From: Rhizobiales bacterium UBA1912
GTDB taxonomy: Bacteria > Pseudomonadota > Alphaproteobacteria > Rhizobiales > Devosiaceae
Reading direction: 5' to 3'
NCBI GenBank assembly: GCA_002337455.1
Contig: DDGC01000021.1
Location: 62,001 to 126,000, forward strand
Length of the DNA: 64,000 nucleotides
The position numbers and the translations under genes were made by a program. Below, in pieces: positions 33,738 through 41,279 of this stretch; position 1 is the stretch's first letter, and the number at the start of each line of letters is the position of its first letter. Below the pieces are notes generated by a model that saw only the letters and a list, made by a program, of their open reading frames with translations, was not told the DNA's origin and searched no databases.

Positions 33738-34856
33738 TCATCGGCCAATCACCTGGAGTTCCCGCGGCAGGGAGGTCAGAGATTTGGCGCCACTTTCGGT
33801 CACCAGAACGTCGTCCTCGATCCGGACGCCGAGAACGCCGGGTTCGTAAAGTCCCGGTTCGATGGTGATTACCATGCCCTCTTGGAGCGTTTCATGGTTG
33901 CCCACCATAAGTTGTGGGGCTTCGTGAATGTCGAGGCCGAGCCCATGGCCGACCTTGTGTCGAATGTTGGCGCCGTAACCGGCATCGCGCAGCACCGATT
34001 GCACAGCGTGGTCGAGATCATGGATGGCAACCCCTGGCGCGACCATGTCGCGTCCAACGCGATTGGCTTCCAGGACAACCTCGTAAAAGCGCCGATGGGG
34101 TTCAGGCACCTCCTTGCAGAAATAGGTCCGGGTGATATCCGCGCTATATCCGTTCAGCTTGGCGCCGAAGTCGAACAGCAGGGCGTCACCTGGCTTTAAT
34201 ATGCGTTCCGAGGACGGAATTCCGTGGCAATCGGCGGCCGCGCCGCCGGCCAGAACGATAAGGTCAAAGCCGGGCCCGTCGGCCCCACGTTCAAGCATTT
34301 CGACCTGCAAGCGAGCCCGGATTTCGGTTTCGCTCAACCCGGCGCGCACTTGCGCTAGCGTAGCCACTAGGGCCGCCTCGCTTACATCAATCGCTCGCTG
34401 GATCGCCGAGACTTCTTCGGGCTCTTTGATCAACCGCAGAGATGCCAGCATCGCGGTGCCATCGCTCACCGCGCTGCCGAAAGCGGTGCTGAGCGCTGCA
34501 GCTTCAAATTGGCGCATTCGGTTGCCCTCAACGGCCAATTGTTGGCCACCGACTTGTTTGGCAAGCTTTGCAAGAGCATCGGAATATCCGTCGGAATCTT
34601 GCCAATAGACCGTCCGCGCGTGTGGCACGTCTGCCGCCCAGCGATCACGCTCAAGCGCGGGGATAGCTGCGTGTGCATCGCCCTCAGCGGTAACGACAAG
34701 GATGGTCGGTCGCTCCATGAGCGCGAGGCTAACACCTGTGAGATAGTAAAAATTTGGACCTGGCACAAAGGCGATAGCGGGGCAGTCTGCGGCCTTGAGC
34801 AGTTTCGAGAGTTTGGCGATCCGTTGACTCTTGTCCATAAGCGGAGCGTCTTTCAT
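33738..34856 (-). CDS. M24-family metallopeptidase (Xaa-Pro aminopeptidase-like)
   Basis: A 372-aa protein with a creatinase-like N-terminal domain (about 1-135) and a pita-bread catalytic domain. The five metal ligands are present: Asp in LFDFGAKLNGYSADITRTYF (two Asp, about 228-247), His in GHGLGLDIHE (about 309), Glu in TIEPGLYEPG (about 335) and Glu in RIEDDVLVTE near 352. The ATG at 34856 overlaps the GntR stop (ATGA). Another ATG six codons in lacks a ribosome site. The activity could be Xaa-Pro cleavage or, as in creatinase, hydrolysis of a small amidino or urea compound. Confidence 0.87.
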   Translation of the reverse strand: MKDAPLMDKSQRIAKLSKLLKAADCPAIAFVPGPNFYYLTGVSLALMERPTILVVTAEGDAHAAIPALERDRWAADVPHARTVYWQDSDGYSDALAKLAKQVGGQQLAVEGNRMRQFEAAALSTAFGSAVSDGTAMLASLRLIKEPEEVSAIQRAIDVSEAALVATLAQVRAGLSETEIRARLQVEMLERGADGPGFDLIVLAGGAAADCHGIPSSERILKPGDALLFDFGAKLNGYSADITRTYFCKEVPEPHRRFYEVVLEANRVGRDMVAPGVAIHDLDHAVQSVLRDAGYGANIRHKVGHGLGLDIHEAPQLMVGNHETLQEGMVITIEPGLYEPGVLGVRIEDDVLVTESGAKSLTSLPRELQVIGR

Positions 34857-35602
34857 CTTTTTTGGGTCGCGGCGCGCGAGAGCGGAGAGGTGACCAAGTC
34901 CACCTCGTCGGCGATTGAAGGTTCGAGCGAGGATTTGATCACGGTCAAGATAGCCGCCAGCATCTCGCCAGCGATCTGATTGCAGGCTCGCGTATCATTG
35001 GCCCTTATCGCCCCGATCATGGCGCGATGGTTCTTGACCTGGTCAGCAAGATAAGCAGCGCTGGTGTAGGGAAAATAATGCAAGAGCAGGGTGCGTCGCC
35101 CTGCGTCTAGGCATAGGGGATAATAACGGCCCAAAAAGAAATTGCGGGCCACTTCACCATAGCCGCGCTGAAGGTGCAGCATGGCTCTTGCGATGCCCAA
35201 TACATCGCCAGCGTCAATTGCCACCTCGAACTGCACGACGCGGTCTTCAAGGTCGACCAGATCATCGGGCGTGCGACGATGGGCGGCATCAACGCACACG
35301 GCCCGGGTGAGGATCAGCCAGGTATCGAGGAGATCATTGAGCCTGTGCATTGTGAGCGGAGCAACGATCGAGGCGCGGTTGGGAAGGACGTGAACCAGGC
35401 CTTCTCCGGAAAGCATGAATAGCGCCTCGCGCACGGGGGTGCGCGAAAGGTTGAACTCTTTGGCGATTCCCACTTCGTCGAGCCCAGAACCAGGTTCGCG
35501 CTGGAGGGTGAAGATCTCCTCGCGCAGGGCCTGATAGACTGTGGTGGCGCCGCGTTCGCGTCGTACCGCTGCCGATTTTTCCGGCTCATCGATTTCTGAC
35601 AT
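34853..35602 (-). CDS. GntR-family transcriptional regulator, FCD-like
   Basis: A 249-aa regulator with an N-terminal winged helix (about residues 20-85, AKEFNLSRTPVREALFMLSGEG) and a C-terminal all-helical FCD-type ligand domain. It is the first gene of the minus-strand hydantoinase operon and divergent from the plus-strand hydantoinase operon. Two identical 14-bp repeats in the gap (35649 and 35673) are the likely binding sites. Probable local repressor of both arms, responding to a pathway compound. Confidence 0.9.
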   Translation of the reverse strand: MSEIDEPEKSAAVRRERGATTVYQALREEIFTLQREPGSGLDEVGIAKEFNLSRTPVREALFMLSGEGLVHVLPNRASIVAPLTMHRLNDLLDTWLILTRAVCVDAAHRRTPDDLVDLEDRVVQFEVAIDAGDVLGIARAMLHLQRGYGEVARNFFLGRYYPLCLDAGRRTLLLHYFPYTSAAYLADQVKNHRAMIGAIRANDTRACNQIAGEMLAAILTVIKSSLEPSIADEVDLVTSPLSRAATQKR

Positions 35603-35648
35603 TCGGGCCGATCCTCTCCCCTGGCACTTCTTCTACTCAAGAACGCTA

Positions 35649-35662
35649 GCATAAAGTTTGCA
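35649..35662. repeat. 14-bp direct repeat copy 1, candidate operator
   Basis: GCATAAAGTTTGCA, identical to copy 2 and 24 bases from it (start to start). Each copy is an imperfect inverted repeat (GCA outer arms). It lies between the two divergent hydantoinase operons. Confidence 0.6.
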
Positions 35663-35672
35663 TTATTGTCTT

Positions 35673-35686
35673 GCATAAAGTTTGCA
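35673..35686. repeat. 14-bp direct repeat copy 2, candidate operator
   Basis: Second exact copy of GCATAAAGTTTGCA, located 71 bases upstream of the GntR start and 150 bases upstream of the plus-strand hydantoinase A start. Suits a tandem regulator site; binding is inference. Confidence 0.6.
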
Positions 35687-35835
35687 CGCAACCTAGCATC
35701 TTGGCAATGAGAGTGCGGACGACCCCTTTGAGCCGGGCGTTTCCGCAGCGTGCACGCTGTTGCCAGCGCGCCAGAATCTGGAGATTTGACCCCGGTCAAC
35801 CGGGGCATGGGATCATCAAAGGAGAGGTTGGCAGG

Positions 35836-37866
35836 ATGACTTCAACCGGATACCGCGTCTCGGCCGATATCGGCGGGACCTTTACCGATATCGTATTTCA
35901 AAACACCCAGACCGGGGCTGTGCGAGCGCTTAAGGTTCTCTCGACCCCGCAAAACCCGGCACTTGCTGTGCTTGATGGGGTGAAGAAGGGGTTGGGCGAG
36001 GGTGAGCACATCGATTTTTTCGTGCACGGCACGACAGTGGGCCTCAATTCGGTCCTGACGCGAAAGGGCGCCAAGGTGGCGCTGGTTACGACCGAGAACT
36101 TTCGCGATGTCTACACCATTCAGGGCAATGACCGAGGCGAAATCTTTTCGATCCGGTGGCGCAAGCCGGAGCCCTTGGTTTCGGTAGAAGACACTTTTAC
36201 TGTGCGCGAGCGGATTGCGGCTGACGGAACGGTGGAAACACCGATTGTTCTTGAAGAACTCAACGCTGTTATCCGCGCGGTGAGCGAAAGCAGCTATGAT
36301 GCCATCGCCATCTGTTTTCTTTTTGGCTTCCGCAATCCTCAACATGAGCTTGCTGCTGAAGCGTATCTGCGCGAGCGGTTGCCTGATATCGACATAGCGC
36401 TCTCGCATCGGGTGTCCCCGGAATGGCGAGAGTTCAACCGGATATCGACCACCGTGATGGACGCCTTCACCGCACCGGTGGTGCGCCGCTATCTTTCAAC
36501 ATTGGTCGAGCAGATGGCCGATACGCTGCCTGAAGGCGGGCGGGTTCATGTCATGGAATCCAATGGCGGCGCTATGACCGCTGACGCTGCGGCCAGTAGT
36601 CCGCTTCAGACATTGCTGTCGGGTCCAGTGGGGGGCACGATCGGGGGTAGGTCGCTGGCCGAACAGACCGGGCGAGCCAATCTGATTTGCGTTGATATGG
36701 GTGGCACCTCGTTTGATGCCAGTTTGATTGTCGATGGGCTGCCCTCGATCTCCAACGAGACCACCCTGGAGGGCTTACCGGTCCAAATGTCGGTAGTAGA
36801 CATCCATGTGATTGGTGCTGGTGGCGGCTCGATCGCGTGGGAGGAGGCAAATGCGCTGCGTGTGGGGCCGCAATCGGCTGGGTCTGTCCCTGGCCCAGCG
36901 TGCTATGGCCGTGGGGGTGTGGAACCCACGGTGTCGGATGCAAATTTGGTGCTCAAACGCCTTGATAGCTCGAACTTTTCCGGCGGAGAGATGACACTTG
37001 ATGCTCAAGCGGCGGAAACAGCAGTCAGATCTTTAGGTGACCCGTTTGGACTCGAACCGGCAGCATTTGCTCAAGGCATTATCGACATCATCAACGCAAA
37101 GATGGCTGATGCCATCCGCACCATCACCGTGCAACGAGGGATCGATCCGCGAGACTTTGCTCTCCTGGCCTATGGTGGCGCTGGGCCAAGCCAGGCTGCT
37201 GCTCTCGCCGAACAGCTCGACATCGGGGAAGTGATCATTCCCGTCCATCCGGGTGCATTTTCCGCATTCGGGATGCTCCAGACCGATATGCGCCACGACT
37301 TTAAGATGACCTGGTATGGCGATTGGAGTGCAGCGTCGCCGCCAGAATTGACACAGGCTTTCGAAGGGTTGGAGGACCAGGGCCGCGAGCATCTCAAGCA
37401 TGAGGGCATGGATGAGACCGACATCAGTTTCGAGCGGTCGGTCGATCTTCGCTATGAGGGCCAAGAATATGTACTGACCATACCGGCAGGCACGGGCAGG
37501 GTTGACCTCAAGGCGGTGCGCGACCGGTTCGATGCCGCCTATCAGGCACAATACGGCCATTCGAGCGCGACCGCCGGCGTTGAAGTGGCCAACTTGCGCG
37601 TTGCAGCGCTAGGGCGTTTGCGGCGTCCGGGGCTACCCAGTCCCAAAGACCGCGAAAGCCACGATATTCGCACCCGTAAGGTCTATTTCGACGGCGCCGA
37701 ACACGACACACACGTCGTGCGGCGCGAGGCTTATGCGCTCGGTGACACTCTCGTCGGGCCCGCGATTATCGAAGAAGAAACGACGACCACTCTGGTTCCG
37801 CCGGGCTGGCGGGTCGAGGTGATCACCGGTGGTCATCTGTCCATGACCAAGATCGATGGGGAGTGA
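35836..37866 (+). CDS. Hydantoinase A/oxoprolinase family protein (copy 2)
   Basis: A 676-aa ASKHA-type subunit paralogous to the protein at 26047-28116. The ADIGGTFTDIVF motif is at about residues 10-21, VDMGGTSFDASL near 287, and YGGAGPSQAAAL near 443. The ATG at 35836 is preceded by GGAGAGG; the longer frame to 35671 runs through the operator repeats and is rejected. It is the first gene of the plus-strand arm. It is too diverged from copy 1 to be a recent duplication, so the two pairs may have different substrates or act in sequence. Confidence 0.9.
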   Translation: MTSTGYRVSADIGGTFTDIVFQNTQTGAVRALKVLSTPQNPALAVLDGVKKGLGEGEHIDFFVHGTTVGLNSVLTRKGAKVALVTTENFRDVYTIQGNDRGEIFSIRWRKPEPLVSVEDTFTVRERIAADGTVETPIVLEELNAVIRAVSESSYDAIAICFLFGFRNPQHELAAEAYLRERLPDIDIALSHRVSPEWREFNRISTTVMDAFTAPVVRRYLSTLVEQMADTLPEGGRVHVMESNGGAMTADAAASSPLQTLLSGPVGGTIGGRSLAEQTGRANLICVDMGGTSFDASLIVDGLPSISNETTLEGLPVQMSVVDIHVIGAGGGSIAWEEANALRVGPQSAGSVPGPACYGRGGVEPTVSDANLVLKRLDSSNFSGGEMTLDAQAAETAVRSLGDPFGLEPAAFAQGIIDIINAKMADAIRTITVQRGIDPRDFALLAYGGAGPSQAAALAEQLDIGEVIIPVHPGAFSAFGMLQTDMRHDFKMTWYGDWSAASPPELTQAFEGLEDQGREHLKHEGMDETDISFERSVDLRYEGQEYVLTIPAGTGRVDLKAVRDRFDAAYQAQYGHSSATAGVEVANLRVAALGRLRRPGLPSPKDRESHDIRTRKVYFDGAEHDTHVVRREAYALGDTLVGPAIIEEETTTTLVPPGWRVEVITGGHLSMTKIDGE

Positions 37867-37877
37867 GGGGAATGACG

Positions 37878-39581
37878 ATGAAAAGTGACCCGATTACGAC
37901 CGAAGTTGTCCGAAATTTTGTTATCTCATGCGCCCAGGACATGAATGCTGCGCTTTGGCGCTCGGCCTATTCCCCAGTCATTTACGAGGGCCGCGACAGC
38001 GCCGTGGCCATCCTTGACGCGGAAGGAAATATGCTGGGCCAATCGACTGGTGTTCCGCTCTTTGTGGGGGCCATTGATGCGTGTGTGCATCTGGTGATCG
38101 ACAAGTATGGCGATGACATTGGCCCTGGCGACATCTTCTTGATGAACGACAGCTACCTTCAGGGCACCCACCTCAATGACTTTACGGCTGTGGGACCACT
38201 GTTTCATGAGGGTGTTCTGGTTGGGTTTGGCGCAGCCCGAGCGCATTGGTCCGATGTGGGGGCGATGGATCCCGGCATGCCCATGGGGTCGAGCTCGATT
38301 TTCCAGGAAGGCTGGCGTCTTGGCCCTACCCGGGTCGTCAAAGGCGGCGAGGAGCTTGAGGACTGGATCGATCTTATTCAGCGCAACACCCGTATGCGGT
38401 CTGCAATTCTGGGCGATTTCCGGGCTCAGGTCAGCTCGATCCGAACCGGGGAGCGTCGGCTGGGCCAATTGCTGGACCGGATTGGCCGAGACACCTACAG
38501 GGCGAGCTGCCTCAACATCTTTGAGCAGTCGCGCGCCTTGGACCGGGCTGCGATAGCGGCTCTGGCCGACGGGACCTGGTCACGCGAAGGATATCTCGAC
38601 AACGATGGGCAGTCCGACGACCCGGTGAAGGTTCGTCTCAAGCTCACGATCGAGGGCGAGAACATGCTCATTGACCTTGAGGGGTCTTCTCCTCCGGTTG
38701 CGGGCTCGATCAATTGCGGGGCCGTGCAGACGCAATCGCTTTTGCGTCTTGCATATAAGACAATGATTAGTCCTGATCGCGCGATCACCGGTGGCTCGTT
38801 CTCAACGATGAGCGTCAATATTCCCGATGATTGCATGTTCAATGCAAGAGAGCCCTATGCGTGTACGTGGTATTTCACCGGGCTGGGGTTGTTGGCTGAC
38901 CTTATGATCGCGTGTCTATCCGAGGCTATGCCGGAACAGGCGACGGCGGCTCATTATGGAGATTCCATGGTGGCCTCCTTTTTCGGCATTGATCCGCGCA
39001 AGAAACAATGGCTTTCGGTGGAAGCGACCGCGGGCGGCTGGGGTGGCTCGAATGGATCAGACGGGGAAAGCGCGCTCATCAATTTGGTCAATGGCGGATT
39101 TCGCAATCTATCTGCCGAGGTTTATGAGACCAAGTTCCCAGTCCGAATCGAAGAGTTTTCCATCCGTCCCGATACAGGCGGAGCAGGCCGCTGGCGGGGT
39201 GGAAATGGCGTTGTTCGCAGCTATCGCATGATGGAAGACGCCGGCGGGGCTCTGTGGTTTGAACGCAGCAAAACCCCCGCATGGGGTCTTAAAGGGGGTA
39301 AGGATGCTAAGGGGCCAGAAAATACTCTGGTCTTGCCTGACGGCACCCAAGAGACGCCGCTCAAGATGCGAGCGCGTGTGCTGCCAAAGGGCACTCTTGT
39401 GATCACCCGTACTGGCGGCGGGGGCGGCTTTGGAAATCCGCTTGAGCGCCCATTTGCGGAAATTCAGCGCGATCTCGATCGGGGCTACCTATCGGCACAA
39501 GCAGCTGAAAGCGACTATGGGGTCGTTGTAGTGGACGGTCGGATAGATGAGACGGCCAGCACGGCGCGCGCCACCCAGTAA
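37878..39581 (+). CDS. Hydantoinase B/oxoprolinase family protein (copy 2)
   Basis: A 567-aa HyuB-type subunit paired with the preceding hydantoinase A. Family segments include DPITTEVVRNFVISCAQDMN at the start, DIFLMNDSYLQGTHLNDF near 90 and the C-terminal TGGGGGFGNPLERP near 515. Start at 37878 is preferred because GAGGGG lies eight bases upstream; the ATG two codons before (37872) is too close to it. Eleven bases separate it from the upstream stop. Acts in ATP-dependent opening of a cyclic amide, by family. Confidence 0.88.
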   Translation: MKSDPITTEVVRNFVISCAQDMNAALWRSAYSPVIYEGRDSAVAILDAEGNMLGQSTGVPLFVGAIDACVHLVIDKYGDDIGPGDIFLMNDSYLQGTHLNDFTAVGPLFHEGVLVGFGAARAHWSDVGAMDPGMPMGSSSIFQEGWRLGPTRVVKGGEELEDWIDLIQRNTRMRSAILGDFRAQVSSIRTGERRLGQLLDRIGRDTYRASCLNIFEQSRALDRAAIAALADGTWSREGYLDNDGQSDDPVKVRLKLTIEGENMLIDLEGSSPPVAGSINCGAVQTQSLLRLAYKTMISPDRAITGGSFSTMSVNIPDDCMFNAREPYACTWYFTGLGLLADLMIACLSEAMPEQATAAHYGDSMVASFFGIDPRKKQWLSVEATAGGWGGSNGSDGESALINLVNGGFRNLSAEVYETKFPVRIEEFSIRPDTGGAGRWRGGNGVVRSYRMMEDAGGALWFERSKTPAWGLKGGKDAKGPENTLVLPDGTQETPLKMRARVLPKGTLVITRTGGGGGFGNPLERPFAEIQRDLDRGYLSAQAAESDYGVVVVDGRIDETASTARATQ

Positions 39582-39588
39582 AATGAGC

Positions 39589-39609
39589 GCGGGGCAGGGA
39601 TTGCCCCGC
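39589..39609 (+). promoter_or_regulatory. Intercistronic hairpin
   Basis: GCGGGGCA (39589-39596) pairs with TGCCCCGC (39602-39609) around GGGAT, between the hydantoinase B and GAF genes. No T-tract follows, so complete termination is unlikely. Confidence 0.4.
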
Positions 39610-39636
39610 CTTCTTCCAGCAACAAGGAGAAGGGTC

Positions 39637-40146
39637 ATGCCCGAGACAGCCCAACGAGCGCCGGATTTGAACGCCCGTGTTTCCGAGGCACTTGCTCAAG
39701 ATGGCGTCACCCCGGCCGATATTTTGGGACTGGTTTCGAACCGGCTTCGTGAAGACTGGGGGGTCAAACTGGTGACGGTGACCCAACGCGACATTGCAGA
39801 TGGCTCATTTCTGCGGCTGTATTCTTCAATGCCCGACGCCTACGCTGCGGCGGGGCGAAAGCCGCCCAACGATACGCCATGGAGCGAGCACGTCATCGAA
39901 CAGAAGCAGACCTTCGTTGCCAATGATTATTCCGAGCTTGCGGCGGTGATGTTTGATCACGAGCTGATCCGGTCGCTCGGGTGTGAATCAATTGTCAATG
40001 TTCCAATCGTTGTGAAAGGGGCGGTTATCGGCACTCTCAATTGCTTGTCGGGACCCGGGCATTTCGATCGACGGGCCATAGAGGCCTGCGAGGGAGTGTG
40101 CCACATCGTGGCCCTGGCGCTTCTGCTCTACGAGACGGCACGATAG
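39637..40146 (+). CDS. GAF-domain protein (copy 2)
   Basis: A 169-aa stand-alone GAF-type protein, with AAGGAGAAGG upstream of the ATG. The core reads LGCESIVNVPIVVKGAVIGTLNCL at about residues 116-139, with two Cys not shared with copy 1 at 31812-32396. No signalling output domain is fused. It ends the plus-strand hydantoinase operon. It may sense or bind a pathway compound, or be an uncharacterised enzyme of the route; I do not know its function. Confidence 0.75.
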   Translation: MPETAQRAPDLNARVSEALAQDGVTPADILGLVSNRLREDWGVKLVTVTQRDIADGSFLRLYSSMPDAYAAAGRKPPNDTPWSEHVIEQKQTFVANDYSELAAVMFDHELIRSLGCESIVNVPIVVKGAVIGTLNCLSGPGHFDRRAIEACEGVCHIVALALLLYETAR

Positions 40147-40230
40147 GTGTCGAGGCTGGACGCGACTGTGCGTCGTGTGAAAGTTCGGTTGCACATTCGC
40201 AAATGAGGAGGAGTCCTTCAAAACACTCGC

Positions 40231-40305
40231 TCACGATCCTCCAAGGGCGACGGCCCCGACCTCAGCGATGCCAGAAAATGCAGCCGCAAGATCATCGGCA
40301 AGCAT
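40231..40305 (-). pseudogene. Small fragment resembling a nucleotidyltransferase N-terminus
   Basis: On the minus strand an ATG (40305) with GAAGG eight bases upstream begins a 24-residue frame, MLADDLAAAFSGIAEVGAVA then LGGS and a stop. The V-A-L-G-G-S ending resembles the start of the DNA polymerase-beta type nucleotidyltransferase fold (the GG/S motif). It is cut off right after the motif. Identification is tentative. The remaining 40147-40465 gap holds no gene that I can support. Confidence 0.3.
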
Positions 40306-40465
40306 CGGGATAGCCTTCAAGCTGCAGCGCAGGGGGTCGGATGCCAAATGTCATCGTTCTCTTGCCAGAACCGACAGGCAGCAAACGGCCCCGAATTGAT
40401 TTAAAACGATGTTATTGCACCTTTGCTGCTTGGCACGGCTAAACAGCACAGGGGCCAGTCTATTC

Positions 40466-41164
40466 CTACTCGAACAAATCCAGGTTCTCCGATTCAATCT
40501 GGGGCAGGTCGGAAATGATGCCTTCGAGGTGGGCTTTCATTGCGCGCTCGGCCCGGTCGGCGTCGTGAGCGTCCACCGCTTCCATGATGGCGTGATGTTC
40601 ACTGATCAGGGCGCCCATGGAATCGGGCTTGCGCAACTGCAGATTGCACACCCTGTCGATATGGGCCTTGATGTCTGCAATCACGTTCCAGGCCATCGCG
40701 CAGCCGGCCCCGCTGGCCAACGCCATGTGGAACTGCTCGTCCTCGCGGCGAAAACGATTATAGTCTTGCGCCTCGCGAGCCGCCGCCTGTCGTTTCAATA
40801 TCCCATCGACCGCTGTGCGGCTCCATGGATCGAACGTGGCGCAGGCGCGCCTGACCACTGCTGTTTCGATCGCCTCGCGGACGAAACGGGCTTCCATCAT
40901 CTCCCTCGCCGAAATCTTGACGACATATGTGCCGCGTTTGGAGCGCACCTCGACGAGTTTGGATTTCCCCAGCGCGATCAGGGCCTCACGCACGGGCTGG
41001 CGTGACACCCCGAGGCGGTCGGCAATGTCTTGCTCCGACAGTCTCGTCCCCGGTCGCAACTCGAGCCGAATAATAGCTTCGCGCAGGTCCCGCTCAACCT
41101 GCGCGGCCGTGCTGGACCCGCTATCGGCCCATTTTTTCTCAATCTTCAGCGATTCGATGTTCAT
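40466..41164 (-). CDS. GntR-family transcriptional regulator, FCD subfamily
   Basis: A 232-aa regulator. The winged helix covers about residues 18-85 (IADRLGVSRQPVREALIALGKSKL), and the FCD domain (about 95-225) shows helical segments with ligand-site His residues (EQFHMALASG, SEHHAIMEA, KAHLEGI). It is divergent from the uronate operon. Three ACCATAC copies lie in the 90-base gap. Homologues such as ExuR and UxuR regulate hexuronate genes, so it is the probable uronate-responsive repressor of the neighbouring operon. Effector assignment is inference. Confidence 0.9.
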   Translation of the reverse strand: MNIESLKIEKKWADSGSSTAAQVERDLREAIIRLELRPGTRLSEQDIADRLGVSRQPVREALIALGKSKLVEVRSKRGTYVVKISAREMMEARFVREAIETAVVRRACATFDPWSRTAVDGILKRQAAAREAQDYNRFRREDEQFHMALASGAGCAMAWNVIADIKAHIDRVCNLQLRKPDSMGALISEHHAIMEAVDAHDADRAERAMKAHLEGIISDLPQIESENLDLFE

Positions 41165-41170
41165 GCGCCT

Positions 41171-41216
41171 ACCATACTCGTTGACAACTAGAATGTACTA
41201 CCATACGGTACCATAC
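41171..41216 (+). promoter_or_regulatory. Three ACCATAC repeats overlapping a candidate promoter
   Basis: ACCATAC occurs at 41171-41177, 41200-41206 and 41210-41216. The last two flank a near-palindrome centred on GGTACC. A consensus -35 box TTGACA is at 41181-41186, and a poor -10 (TACGGT, 41204-41209) follows after 17 bases inside the repeats. This fits repressor binding over the promoter of the aldehyde dehydrogenase/uronate genes. Confidence 0.5.
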
Positions 41217-41255
41217 AACAAAGAAAATGACACCAAGGCTACAGAGACGAGGAGG

Positions 41256-41279
41256 ATGGCGAGAGCCTTTTGCCCATGA
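41256..41279 (+). CDS. Seven-codon leader ORF (MARAFCP), coupled to the next gene
   Basis: An ATG directly after a strong GAGGAGG Shine-Dalgarno sequence opens a seven-codon frame whose TGA overlaps the ATG of the aldehyde dehydrogenase gene (ATGA, 41276-41279). That gene has no good site of its own, so its translation may depend on this leader. An alternative is that the site is simply poorly placed. No attenuator hairpin was recognised. Confidence 0.35.
   Translation: MARAFCP

Noticed and set aside
35671..35835. N-terminal extension of hydantoinase A copy 2
   Set aside because: It would run through one of the 14-bp repeats and the promoter region; the ATG at 35836 directly precedes the ASKHA motif.
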